Positions 1 through 7,254 of a DNA stretch of 9,516 nt are shown here, in pieces; within the stretch, counting starts at the first letter, position 1, and every line of letters begins with the position of its first letter. The stretch is from an uncultured Succinivibrionaceae bacterium (GTDB lineage Bacteria; Pseudomonadota; Gammaproteobacteria; Enterobacterales; Succinivibrionaceae), in the NCBI GenBank assembly GCA_900539665.1, contig UQCV01000089.1, forward strand, positions 1 to 9,516, given 5' to 3'. Both the position numbers and the translations under genes were made by a program. Below the pieces are notes generated by a model. That model saw only the letters and a program-made list of their open reading frames with translations. It did not search any database and was not told the DNA's origin.

Positions 1-16
1 TGCGTTTCGCTGTAAG

Positions 17-85
17 TGAGGTGCATTATAAACTCTTTTTTCGACCCGTCAACACTATTTTTAATTTTTTTAAAAAAACTTGTTT
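17..85 (-). promoter_or_regulatory. Ribosomal RNA P1-type promoter, reading out of the left edge
   Basis: Read on the minus strand, a -35 box TTGACG (52-47) is followed by a 16-base spacer and a perfect -10 box TATAAT (30-25). The next bases, GCACCTCA, resemble the GC-rich discriminator of E. coli rrn P1 promoters (TATAATGCGCC...), which is the element tied to stringent control. The predicted start is near base 17. Upstream of the -35 box lie A- and T-tracts (about 53-85), as in an UP element that binds the alpha subunit of RNA polymerase. In E. coli, gmhB is directly upstream of rrsH in the same direction, so the expected target is a 16S-23S-5S operon just beyond the window. The rRNA itself is not visible, so the target is inferred. 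Confidence 0.8.
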
Positions 86-87
86 TT

Positions 88-102
88 GTATATTTTTTGT
101 TC
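88..102 (-). promoter_or_regulatory. Possible Fis site upstream of the rRNA promoter
   Basis: The 15 bases GAACAAAAAATATAC (minus strand) fit the degenerate Fis core GNNYRNNWNNYRNNC at every fixed position. The centre (base 95) is about 45 bp upstream of the centre of the -35 box. In E. coli rrnB P1, Fis site I is about 35 bp upstream, so this site would be one helical turn further away and on the same face of the DNA. The consensus is loose and the region is A/T-rich, so a chance match is possible. Confidence 0.35.
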
Positions 103-110
103 ATTATCAC

Positions 111-146
111 AAAAAACGTCACATTCTTCGTGGAATTGTGGCGTTT
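111..146 (-). terminator. Intrinsic terminator of gmhB
   Basis: On the minus strand the arm AAACGCCACA (146-137) pairs with TGTGACGTTT (123-114), with one G-T pair. The stem extends inward through ATTC/GAAT with a bulge and is followed by a run of six T. It lies 28 bases after the gmhB stop codon and upstream of the rRNA promoter, so it would insulate the two units. Confidence 0.75.
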
Positions 147-173
147 CATGTATTTATTGAATTTTAAATAAAG

Positions 174-1220
174 TTAATCTTCAGCTTCTTCTGTTTCCTG
201 CAGGGCAGCTGATTTATTCACGGCGCGCTTAAGCGGAGCAAAGCCCGCATCCTTTCCAGCTTGTTTAATCCCACCTTGTTTATGCCCACTTTGCTTGGTC
301 TGCCATGGTGAAGATGTTTTACTGTTCCCACTTTTAACTTCTGTCTTAAAACGTTTGTTTTCACCTAAACTGTTAGTTGACTTAGCTGAGTTTGCCCCTT
401 GGACTTTGCTTGGGGCTTTTTTACGGTCTAATGAGCTATAACGCTCAGCGTTGTTTTGTTTTTTACCATGAAAGTCTTTACTTTTGTTGGAGCTTGATTC
501 GCTACGCCAAGCACTTGGTTGGTCTTTATCTTTAGTGTAATTACTTTTAGCTCCCCCTACTCGCACTTGTGTATACAGAGATTCTTCTTTAGATGCTATG
601 TTTTTACCTTGATTAGGACTTTTTCTTCGTAAAGCTTTCGTCCCGTCATTAACATTGTGAGTAACCAAGGCATTTGGTAAAGCCTGAGCCACTGCCATAA
701 GATCGGTATACACCCCATCAGCTAAACTTAGAGCCTCGGCGGTAACTGGTTTGCCAGTTTTAACTAAAAAGCTTTTAGCAAGACCCGCATTTTTACCAGC
801 CTCAATATCACTCTTGCGATCCCCTACCATATAAGAGCCTTTAAGATCGATATTACAATCCTTGGCCGCTTCCATAAAGAGCCCTGTTTTAGGCTTACGG
901 CAATCACAATCTACTTTATACTTGCCAACCCCATGCACCGGATGGTGTGGACAATAGTAGACTCCATCTAGCTTAACCCCACGATCCATCAAAGACCAAT
1001 CCATCCACTCGGTTAACTGCAAAAAGTCTTCTTCAGTGTACATGCCACGAGCTATACCTGATTGATTAGTTATAATCACAAGAGCATAGCCTTTTTCTTT
1101 CATTAGCTTCAAAGCTTCAATTGCATTTTTAATGAAATGAAAATCATCAATGGTATGTACATAATTACCATCCTCATTGATTACCCCATCACGATCTAAA
1201 AATACGGCCTTCAATTTCAT
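174..1220 (-). CDS. gmhB: D-glycero-beta-D-manno-heptose-1,7-bisphosphate 7-phosphatase with a long basic C-terminal tail
   Basis: A HAD-superfamily phosphatase of the cytosolic ADP-heptose pathway, which supplies the LPS inner core: it removes the C7 phosphate from heptose 1,7-bisphosphate. Residues 1-181 match E. coli GmhB closely: the nucleophile and acid/base pair D9/D11 in LDRDGVIN, TNQSGIARG (51-59), EWMDWSL, the zinc ligands C90/H92 and C105/C107 in YYCPHHP and CDCRKP, and the Mg site GDRKSD (133-138). The start has a good ribosome site (AGAGG, about 8 bases upstream). E. coli GmhB ends at about 190 residues. Here the frame stays open to 348, and residues 184-348 are low-complexity, with about 25 Lys, 8 Arg and 22 Ser plus many Asn and Gln, then an acidic end (ETEEAED). 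I recognise no domain in the tail. The catalytic assignment is secure and the role of the tail is unknown. Confidence 0.95.
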   Translation of the reverse strand: MKLKAVFLDRDGVINEDGNYVHTIDDFHFIKNAIEALKLMKEKGYALVIITNQSGIARGMYTEEDFLQLTEWMDWSLMDRGVKLDGVYYCPHHPVHGVGKYKVDCDCRKPKTGLFMEAAKDCNIDLKGSYMVGDRKSDIEAGKNAGLAKSFLVKTGKPVTAEALSLADGVYTDLMAVAQALPNALVTHNVNDGTKALRRKSPNQGKNIASKEESLYTQVRVGGAKSNYTKDKDQPSAWRSESSSNKSKDFHGKKQNNAERYSSLDRKKAPSKVQGANSAKSTNSLGENKRFKTEVKSGNSKTSSPWQTKQSGHKQGGIKQAGKDAGFAPLKRAVNKSAALQETEEAED

Positions 1221-1257
1221 TAAAAATACCTCTTTTTGGCGACCAAAACACCTTTGT

Positions 1258-1286
1258 ATCTTACATTTTCAGAATACTTTTCGCAA
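1258..1286 (-). promoter_or_regulatory. Candidate sigma-70 promoter of gmhB
   Basis: On the minus strand, TTGCGA (1286-1281), a 17-base spacer and TAAGAT (1263-1258) lie about 38 bases before the gmhB start codon. Both boxes match consensus at four or five of six positions. It overlaps the candidate rightward promoter of tmcA on the other strand. Confidence 0.45.
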
Positions 1287-1295
1287 ATGTATAAT
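1266..1295 (+). promoter_or_regulatory. Candidate sigma-70 promoter of the tmcA operon
   Basis: A perfect TATAAT (1290-1295) has a weak -35, TTTTCA (1266-1271), 18 bases upstream. It would start transcription near 1302, giving a leader of about 56 bases before the GTG start at 1358. It overlaps the gmhB promoter on the opposite strand, so the two may compete. Confidence 0.45.
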
Positions 1296-1357
1296 AGACC
1301 TTAAGCTCTTGAACTTAAAACGAGTTCTGATTAATCTAAAACATATGGATCCTACAA

Positions 1358-3799
1358 GTGAATACGCCAGATTCCTCTTCTCCTAATATTTTTCCGCTCG
1401 TAAAAAATTCAACCGGACGCGTCGCTTTAATCGTGGTCCTTGAGGACTTTGCGCAAAGTAAGCTTCTAGAGGCTTTACACGTACTTAGCGAAGCAAACCC
1501 AGAAATTCCTATGTTTTCAGGCCTCCACAAGCAGGCGTTTACGCCCCAAAATTGTCCCAGAAACTTAATTCCCTTTAATAACATTAACCGTTATCTTGGC
1601 ACCGGCATGTCACAACTTATCATCGACATGACTTCTTTTAATGCAGATTATATGCTCGCGCTTATTGATGCTTTAGAAAATAATGGGAAAGTTCTTTTAT
1701 TGCTTGGCCAAAATGCTTCTCTCAAGCTCACCTATCAAAATTACTTCTTAAAAAAGGCACAGCTTGCTCACATTCTTATCCACAACTTATCAGCCCCTAT
1801 TAACGCCGAAACCTTAGGCCATATGGCCTTAGATTTCTTTGCTAGCTCTAAACCCCTCTCCTCAATTGTCACAAAAACTAAAGTTACTAGTTCAAAACTT
1901 ACTAACACTTTTCCTCGCACCGAAGATTTAAATAACCAACAGCGTTCTTTTATTAATGAAGCCTATTCTAATTTAACGTCAACGCAACACGAGACTAACC
2001 AGATATTTCTCCTTGCGGGAATTCGCGGAACAGGAAAAACCACCTGTGCCATTAGATTAGCCCAAAAACTTCTTGCGAAAGGTTTACGTTTAGGACTCTT
2101 AAACGCAGGAGCCCCTGAACTTAGCCTAAAATATAAAAACCAAACGGCAAACCAACTAAAAGCCCTGAATCTAAATGCAGTCCAACTTTCGTCTTTATTA
2201 GTTGATGTTACTTTAGAAAACTATATTCAAGAGAGCCAAACGCTTGAAGTTTTATTTATCGAAGAAGCCGCATCCTTACCGTTTCATAAACTAAAAAGCT
2301 TAATTAAGTCTTTTAAAAAAATCCTATTAATAACAACTATTGAAGGGTATGAAGGTTCGGGTCGCAAATTAGCCTACGCTCTTACTAATGGCGAATTTGA
2401 AGCTCCTGTTAAAACCTTCTTTTTGCCTGAGTGTTATCGCTTCAATTACCAAGACCAAATAGGGCGTTTTTTACGCCAAGCTTTTTTCCTTTCGGCCCCA
2501 AGCCAAAGCCTCGCTTTAGAAAAAAACTCTAGCCCCACGGGAGATAACGCCCTATCTGTTGACATTAATAAACAACAGGCAGCCAATAAGGACCTTGCAT
2601 TAGGGAGGCACACTGCCCCCCTAGAATTTGAATTTAGCGTTAGACCGGCCGCCTCTTTACTAAATGCGCCTCAATTACTTGAGAGCCTTAATCAGCTTTT
2701 AAGAGCCAACCACTATGAACAAACTATACAAGATTTACTTCGCTGGTTAGATAGCCCTTCTGTTTTTAGCCTCGCCACGTTAAAAAGCGATCCTTTAGTG
2801 GTTTGTGGTGTTGCTGTAGCAACGCCTGAATATATTACCGACCGAGCTTTAGCCCAAGGCATCTACTATGGCGAACGCCGTCCGGCTGGTAATCTCTTTC
2901 CTCAATCTTTACTCGCCCACTCAGGTCTTAAACATGTGACGCGAGCCAAATGGCTCCGCATCGAACGTGTGGCCGTGGCATCAAAGATGCGTCGCCAAAA
3001 AATAGGGACTAAGCTTATTTCCGCTTTAACGCAATATGCTCACCAACACGAACATGATTTTTTATGTGTTGCCTTTGCCCTTAATCCCCAAATAGTAGCG
3101 TTTTGGACTGAAAATGCTTTAGCTCCTTTGGCTGTTAGCTTAACTCCAGATAACGCTAGTGGCCTTAACTCGTGCTTTATGTTTAAGGCCCTAAACAACA
3201 AAAGACGCACCACCTACCTAAAAAATTATGCTACGCTTATAGCTAAGGCTCATTTACCATTAGACCCACAAATAAATTCTCTCAGTACTTTCAAGGAACA
3301 ATCGTGGTGCCCAAACATAGAGGCTCTTAAACAAATGGCACCTATAAAGGTAAATCTGACCGATCCTGATCTGGCCCTTAAAACCACCCAAATATGCACC
3401 AAACTATGCTCTGAATTATTGGTGCCTTTTATTAAGACTAAACCAACAAAGGATGAATGTGATTCTCCGCAAGAACTTTACCTATCTTCGGTAAAGTTAC
3501 TCACACTTATTCAAAAACATCATATTAAGCCTTTAATCTTTGCCTTAGCTTTGCATCACCATAGCGTGGGTCACGCCATTATTGAAATACTTTTGTACTA
3601 TATTTACTCTCTCGCTAAAATACAAAAAAAACTCACTAAAAATGAACTGAGTCAATGCACCGAGCTTTTAGGGCAATCTCTTGTGGGGACTACTATTACT
3701 TTAAACCTATTACCAAACGTTCAACTAAACCGCCAACAACAGGCTTTAATCCGGTCCATTTTGGGTAAGCTAATATTCGCAGACCATAAAGGAGCATAA
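1358..3799 (+). CDS. tmcA: tRNA(Met) cytidine acetyltransferase TmcA, unusually long
   Basis: TmcA makes N4-acetylcytidine at the wobble base (C34) of elongator tRNA-Met, using acetyl-CoA and ATP; this stabilises decoding of AUG. The domain order fits the family: an N-terminal TmcA domain (about 20-165), a helicase-like ATPase with Walker A GIRGTGKTT (221-229), a Walker B region LFIEEAASLP (299-308) and ITTIEGYEGSGR (325-336), a GNAT acetyltransferase domain (about 430-612) with YGERRPAGNLFPQSLLAHSG and RIERVAVASKMRRQKIGTKLI, and a helical C-terminal part (613-813). At 813 residues it is about 140 longer than E. coli TmcA (671 as I recall), including a low-complexity insertion at about 380-425. 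Walker B has E where I remember D (VDEAA in E. coli), and the acetyl-CoA loop reads QKIGTK rather than QREGTG. The start is GTG with only a weak GGAT upstream; an in-frame stop at 1337 rules out a longer start. It heads an operon with a two-component system. Confidence 0.92.
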   Translation: MNTPDSSSPNIFPLVKNSTGRVALIVVLEDFAQSKLLEALHVLSEANPEIPMFSGLHKQAFTPQNCPRNLIPFNNINRYLGTGMSQLIIDMTSFNADYMLALIDALENNGKVLLLLGQNASLKLTYQNYFLKKAQLAHILIHNLSAPINAETLGHMALDFFASSKPLSSIVTKTKVTSSKLTNTFPRTEDLNNQQRSFINEAYSNLTSTQHETNQIFLLAGIRGTGKTTCAIRLAQKLLAKGLRLGLLNAGAPELSLKYKNQTANQLKALNLNAVQLSSLLVDVTLENYIQESQTLEVLFIEEAASLPFHKLKSLIKSFKKILLITTIEGYEGSGRKLAYALTNGEFEAPVKTFFLPECYRFNYQDQIGRFLRQAFFLSAPSQSLALEKNSSPTGDNALSVDINKQQAANKDLALGRHTAPLEFEFSVRPAASLLNAPQLLESLNQLLRANHYEQTIQDLLRWLDSPSVFSLATLKSDPLVVCGVAVATPEYITDRALAQGIYYGERRPAGNLFPQSLLAHSGLKHVTRAKWLRIERVAVASKMRRQKIGTKLISALTQYAHQHEHDFLCVAFALNPQIVAFWTENALAPLAVSLTPDNASGLNSCFMFKALNNKRRTTYLKNYATLIAKAHLPLDPQINSLSTFKEQSWCPNIEALKQMAPIKVNLTDPDLALKTTQICTKLCSELLVPFIKTKPTKDECDSPQELYLSSVKLLTLIQKHHIKPLIFALALHHHSVGHAIIEILLYYIYSLAKIQKKLTKNELSQCTELLGQSLVGTTITLNLLPNVQLNRQQQALIRSILGKLIFADHKGA

Positions 3800-3800
3800 T

Positions 3801-4535
3801 ATGTCCCAAATCTTAGTCGTAGACGATCATGAAGACATCCGTGAACTAGTAAAAAGATTTCTTGATCAACACGGTTATCCTACTTTCACCGCTTGTGATG
3901 GCGTAGAAATGAAACATGTTTTAGAAACTCAGACTATTGACCTTATCGTGCTAGATATCATGATGCCTGGAGAAGATGGTTTTTCCTTGTGTAAATCACT
4001 ACGACAACGCAATATCCAAACTCCTGTTATTATGCTTACTGCCATGACCGACGATACTGAAATGATCGTGGGCCTTGAAATTGGCGCGGATGATTATTTG
4101 ACTAAACCTTTTAATCCACGCGAACTTTTAGCCCGCATTAAAGCTGTGCTCCGCCGGACAAGCTTAACCCAAGCCTCTACTGCAACCAATGAAGACCAGC
4201 CACCTATAAAGTATGTCTTTGGTTCTTGGCAACTCGATATCAACAAGAGAGAATTATCCTTTAAGGGTGAAAACGACACCATCTCCCTATCCACTGCAGA
4301 ATATGATTTGCTCCATGTATTTTTACAGCATCCTCAAACTACGTTATCCCGGGACCAATTACTAGATTGGGCTCGAGGGCGATCCGCTCAAGTTTTTGAC
4401 CGTTCAATAGACACTTTAATTAGTCGCTTACGCAAAAAACTACGCCATGATGACAAGACTGAAGATATTATTAAAACCGTATGGGGTGGAGGCTACAATC
4501 TAGCTTCAACTGTGGAGCCCGTCTATGAAAAATAA
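3801..4535 (+). CDS. OmpR-family DNA-binding response regulator
   Basis: A two-domain regulator. The receiver domain (1-120) has the acidic pocket D8/D9, phosphoacceptor D52 in VLDIMMPGEDG, T80 and K102 in TKPFNPRELLARI. The C-terminal winged helix (about 135-235) has SRDQLLDWARGR, FDRSIDTLISRLRKKL and the wing TVWGGGY. The segments IVGLEIGADDY, KPFNPRELLARI and ARGR...RSID are very close to E. coli OmpR, so OmpR is the nearest named relative, though orthology is not shown by context. The start codon is 1 base after the tmcA stop, and its strong ribosome site (AAAGGAG, 3788-3794) lies inside the end of tmcA, which implies co-transcription and probably coupled translation. Its partner kinase follows with an 11-base overlap. 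The DNA targets cannot be read from this window. Confidence 0.93.
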   Translation: MSQILVVDDHEDIRELVKRFLDQHGYPTFTACDGVEMKHVLETQTIDLIVLDIMMPGEDGFSLCKSLRQRNIQTPVIMLTAMTDDTEMIVGLEIGADDYLTKPFNPRELLARIKAVLRRTSLTQASTATNEDQPPIKYVFGSWQLDINKRELSFKGENDTISLSTAEYDLLHVFLQHPQTTLSRDQLLDWARGRSAQVFDRSIDTLISRLRKKLRHDDKTEDIIKTVWGGGYNLASTVEPVYEK

Positions 4536-6006
4536 ACTCCTACCACAAAGCATTAGTGGCCGTTTGCTCTTATGTTCGATCGTGATACTTTGCATGGTCC
4601 AAGTCGTAAGCTTACTTTCGTTTTACCTCGATAGCCTTGATAAAAACGACCGCTTCATTAAACGTATGGCTACCATGCGTATCGCGGGAGTTATCAATAC
4701 TATCGACAAGCTTTCGCCTCTTAATTACCAAGATTATTTAGTTAGCCAACATCATCCAGGGTTGTTTTTCTTTATCTCTGAGCGCCCAATTTTTCAAGCT
4801 CAACCCCAAAAAATCAACCAATCTTCCCCAACATCCCAAGCAGTGTCTCCGCTTTATTCAAAAGCGTTAGAACAAGAGATAGTGACCGATATCAAAGCAG
4901 AATTAGCCAACAATAAGCGTGAACTTTCCTTAAACTTCTCTCTCTCTGATGAGCAAAAAATTGCCGCTACGACCGGATGTTTAGAATTAAGACCTTTAGT
5001 AAAACCTAATCGCCTCCCTAAAAAATGTAACCGTTTAACTCAGGCACTAGATAAAAACATTGTTGCTTACGCTGGAACTGTGGATATTTTAGACGGCCGT
5101 TATTTGAACTTTATAAGTTTTCAGGGGCCTCACTCACCTCTACATTTAGGTTATTTTTGTGTTTGTATGGTGCTACTCCTTACTTTAATCGGTTCTGCCG
5201 CTCTCTACGCCATTATTAAAATAAACGTAAAGCCTTTAAACAAACTCACCAAACAAACCGCCATCTTAAGTCAAAACTACAAGAGTGCCCCCTTAAAAGA
5301 AGAAGGGGCCCAAGAAATTCAAAATTTAATTCGCTCTTTTAATAGTATGCAAAAGAAACTAGCCGATTTTATCTCTGATAGAACTCGAATTTTGGCAGCT
5401 ATTTCCCATGATTTGAAAACTCCACTAACGAGTATGGCCCTACGAGCTGAATTTTTACCCAACTCAGAGGATAAAACCAAGCTCATTAAAAATATTGAAA
5501 CCATGACCTCAATGGTCAAAGCCACTTTGCAGTTCGCCAAATCTGATGAACAAAACAAAGTTGCTTCTCCGCTTGATTTAAATAAATTTTTAGCCACCAT
5601 TTGTGCAGAATATAACGACAATGGAGCTCAAGTTGCATTTAATGCCTCAGGCACTCTAACCGCCGCCCAAAACTTTTTATGTGTAAAAATGGAAATGCAT
5701 CGCATTATCCAAAACCTTGTAGATAATGCCTTAACATATGGTACGGAAGTTAAAATGGAACTCACGGGTGATGAACATGAAACTATTATTATGATAAGTG
5801 ACAACGGTCCAGGCATTCCAGAAAAACAGATAGAAGATGTTTATGCCCCGTTTATGCGTTTAGATAAAGCGCGTAACACTACAGATGGTCATGCCGGCCT
5901 AGGTCTAGCGATTGTCCGCAATCTAGTCTTAAAGCAAGGCGGAACTATAAAGCTTAAAAACATAACCCCACATGGTTTAAAGGCTACTATTACCTACTCC
6001 CGCTAA
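4525..6006 (+). CDS. EnvZ-like membrane sensor histidine kinase
   Basis: Inner-membrane kinase paired with the preceding regulator. It has a cytoplasmic start, TM1 (about 14-34), a periplasmic sensor region of about 170 residues (35-208), TM2 (about 209-231), HAMP (about 232-284), a dimerisation/phosphoacceptor helix with H295 in AAISHDLKTPLT, then a catalytic ATPase domain with N box N397/N401 (IIQNLVDNA), G1 DNGPGI (426-431) and G2 GLGLAI (458-463). The motif DRTRILAAISHDLKTPLT resembles EnvZ (DRTLLMAGVSHDLRTPLT). At 493 residues it is longer than EnvZ (450), mainly in the periplasmic part. That part has two cysteines, C152 and C168, 16 residues apart, which could form a disulfide. The ATG overlaps the end of the regulator gene, with GGAG (4514-4517) 7 bases upstream. 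The signal it senses is unknown; EnvZ-type kinases often respond to osmolarity or pH. Confidence 0.92.
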   Translation: MKNKLLPQSISGRLLLCSIVILCMVQVVSLLSFYLDSLDKNDRFIKRMATMRIAGVINTIDKLSPLNYQDYLVSQHHPGLFFFISERPIFQAQPQKINQSSPTSQAVSPLYSKALEQEIVTDIKAELANNKRELSLNFSLSDEQKIAATTGCLELRPLVKPNRLPKKCNRLTQALDKNIVAYAGTVDILDGRYLNFISFQGPHSPLHLGYFCVCMVLLLTLIGSAALYAIIKINVKPLNKLTKQTAILSQNYKSAPLKEEGAQEIQNLIRSFNSMQKKLADFISDRTRILAAISHDLKTPLTSMALRAEFLPNSEDKTKLIKNIETMTSMVKATLQFAKSDEQNKVASPLDLNKFLATICAEYNDNGAQVAFNASGTLTAAQNFLCVKMEMHRIIQNLVDNALTYGTEVKMELTGDEHETIIMISDNGPGIPEKQIEDVYAPFMRLDKARNTTDGHAGLGLAIVRNLVLKQGGTIKLKNITPHGLKATITYSR

Positions 6007-6043
6007 CTCATACTAAATTAGCTAAAAAACTAAAGACCAAAAG

Positions 6044-6075
6044 AAAAAAGAGGCTTTGCACCAAACAAAGCCTCT
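6044..6075. terminator. Bidirectional terminator between the kinase gene and rraB
   Basis: A perfect 10-bp inverted repeat AGAGGCTTTG (6049-6058) / CAAAGCCTCT (6066-6075) with a 7-base loop lies between two convergent operons. On the minus strand it is followed by T-rich sequence (complement of 6041-6048), an excellent terminator for luxS-rraB. On the plus strand the tail AATATTTT is weaker but serves the tmcA operon. Confidence 0.9.
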
Positions 6076-6117
6076 AATATTTTAAAAAATTTCACTAGTT
6101 GATAATGAACCCTAAAC

Positions 6118-6570
6118 TTACTGTTCGTCGTTTAGTTCTTCTTCACCATCATCAACATTGCTACCCCAACCATCATACATAACGGCGCAAGCATTACATA
6201 AAGCGACGATTTGTTCTGCTTCAGCCATGATTTCTTCAACATCCAACTTATGTTCAGTAAAAGCGTTGAAGCAGTAGATAGGTTTATTGGTATCTTCGTC
6301 AATTTCTTCAACTGGATCTTCAAGATCAAGATCGGAACCAAACTTATTAAAGAGTTCAATTGCGAGCTTTTCTAAGTTATTGAAATTGTAGCAAGCAAAC
6401 ATATGGCGAATACCATAGAATTCATTGAGGTCATAACCATCTTCCTTAATAGCAGCGATGGTTTCTTCAGTTTCATTTCTAATAGTTGGTAAGTCGTTGT
6501 ACGCAATAATCTCTTCCAAAGGAAGATCGAAGTTACTTGAGTTTTCTTGTTCCATATCTTTCACGTCCAT
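6118..6570 (-). CDS. rraB: Ribonuclease E inhibitor RraB
   Basis: RraB is a small acidic cytosolic protein that binds the C-terminal part of RNase E and remodels the degradosome, shifting mRNA decay. The 150 residues match E. coli RraB (138) along most of the chain: ETEETIAAIKEDGYD (34-47, compare REETRLIIEELLEDG), NLEKLAIELFNKFG (65-78, compare TLEKAAVEAF), the acidic mid segment, and the signature MYDGWG (131-136) followed by an acidic tail. The N-terminus is some 20 residues longer than in E. coli. The ATG at 6570 has no clear ribosome site, and Met6 (6555) is a possible alternative start. It lies 41 bases after luxS with no terminator between, so it is probably expressed from the luxS transcript. 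Nothing looks broken. Confidence 0.9.
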   Translation of the reverse strand: MDVKDMEQENSSNFDLPLEEIIAYNDLPTIRNETEETIAAIKEDGYDLNEFYGIRHMFACYNFNNLEKLAIELFNKFGSDLDLEDPVEEIDEDTNKPIYCFNAFTEHKLDVEEIMAEAEQIVALCNACAVMYDGWGSNVDDGEEELNDEQ

Positions 6571-6611
6571 TTAATGCAAAGGTTAGCCAAGTTAAAGAAA
6601 GTAGATAGAGA

Positions 6612-7103
6612 TTATAGATTTTCTAATGCAATATCTTCGTTTCGGTTTTCGGTAATACCACGCGCTAAAATGTTAGCTGCAATTTCACGAGCTTCAGGTA
6701 CACTATGGTAATCTGCACTACCACACTGATAGATATTAGCTTCGGGAATAGAATTTTCATCAGCTGCTAAGATATCTTTGCACGCAAGTTGCCATGCATT
6801 GATTACTGCCTCAGCCGCAGGCTCGCCAATCACAGACATATAAAAGCCAGTTCGGCAGCCCATAGGAGAAATATCGATAATTTCCACATCCTTTGAGTTC
6901 AAATGGTTGCGCATAAAACCCGCAAAAAGATGTTCAAAGGTGTGCATGCCTTTAGGTGGCAACATGTCTTTATTTGGAATGCAAAAACGTAAATCAAAAA
7001 CTGTTAACCGATCACCATGTGGAGTCACCATCTTTTTAGCTAAGCGCACAGCGGGAGCTTTCATTTTGGTATGGTCTACTTTAAAACTATCAAGTAAAGG
7101 CAT
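6612..7103 (-). CDS. luxS: S-ribosylhomocysteine lyase LuxS (AI-2 synthase)
   Basis: Cleaves S-ribosylhomocysteine to homocysteine and DPD, the precursor of autoinducer-2, in the activated methyl cycle; a cytosolic homodimer. The metal-binding motif HTFEH gives H54 and H58 with catalytic E57. The third ligand is C127 in YQCGS, and the catalytic cysteine is C83 in SPMGCRTGFYMS. The start MPLLDSFKVDHTKMKAPAVR and FDLRFCIPNK are nearly identical to E. coli LuxS. The length of 163 residues is slightly short of E. coli (171), with the difference at the C-terminus. A good ribosome site (AGAGG, about 6 bases before the ATG) supports the start. It heads a probable luxS-rraB operon; the 197-base gap before it suggests its own promoter. 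Confidence 0.97.
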   Translation of the reverse strand: MPLLDSFKVDHTKMKAPAVRLAKKMVTPHGDRLTVFDLRFCIPNKDMLPPKGMHTFEHLFAGFMRNHLNSKDVEIIDISPMGCRTGFYMSVIGEPAAEAVINAWQLACKDILAADENSIPEANIYQCGSADYHSVPEAREIAANILARGITENRNEDIALENL

Positions 7104-7241
7104 GTTTTCCTCTTTTAACTTTTAATTAGCACTAGCATGGTCGCTAAAACAGTCCTTTTTTAAACGTAAAGCCTAAAAAGGTTGGAAATTCTATCCCAAA
7201 ACACAAAGCAGAATTGGAACAGACTTAACTTGGTTTTAGTT

Positions 7242-7250
7242 ATGTTAGCA
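7242..7250 (-). promoter_or_regulatory. Weak candidate promoter of luxS (extended -10)
   Basis: On the minus strand, TGCTAACAT fits the extended -10 pattern TGnTAnnAT. There is no good -35 box, and the implied leader would be about 130 bases. Three tandem TTGATTA-like repeats lie just upstream. This is the best candidate I can see, but it is weak. Confidence 0.25.
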
Positions 7251-7254
7251 CGCC

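Noticed and set aside
1345..1386. A 13-codon ATG frame overlapping the GTG start of tmcA, a possible leader peptide or evidence of a frameshift in tmcA
   Set aside because: It has no ribosome site, and the GTG frame places the first TmcA beta strand at the expected distance from the N-terminus, so neither a leader nor a frameshift is needed.
7154..7181. CCTTTTT / AAAAAGG inverted repeat in the luxS leader, considered as a riboswitch or attenuator
   Set aside because: The stem is only 7 A/T-rich pairs with a 14-base loop and no further conserved core; it does not resemble the SAH or SAM riboswitches I know.
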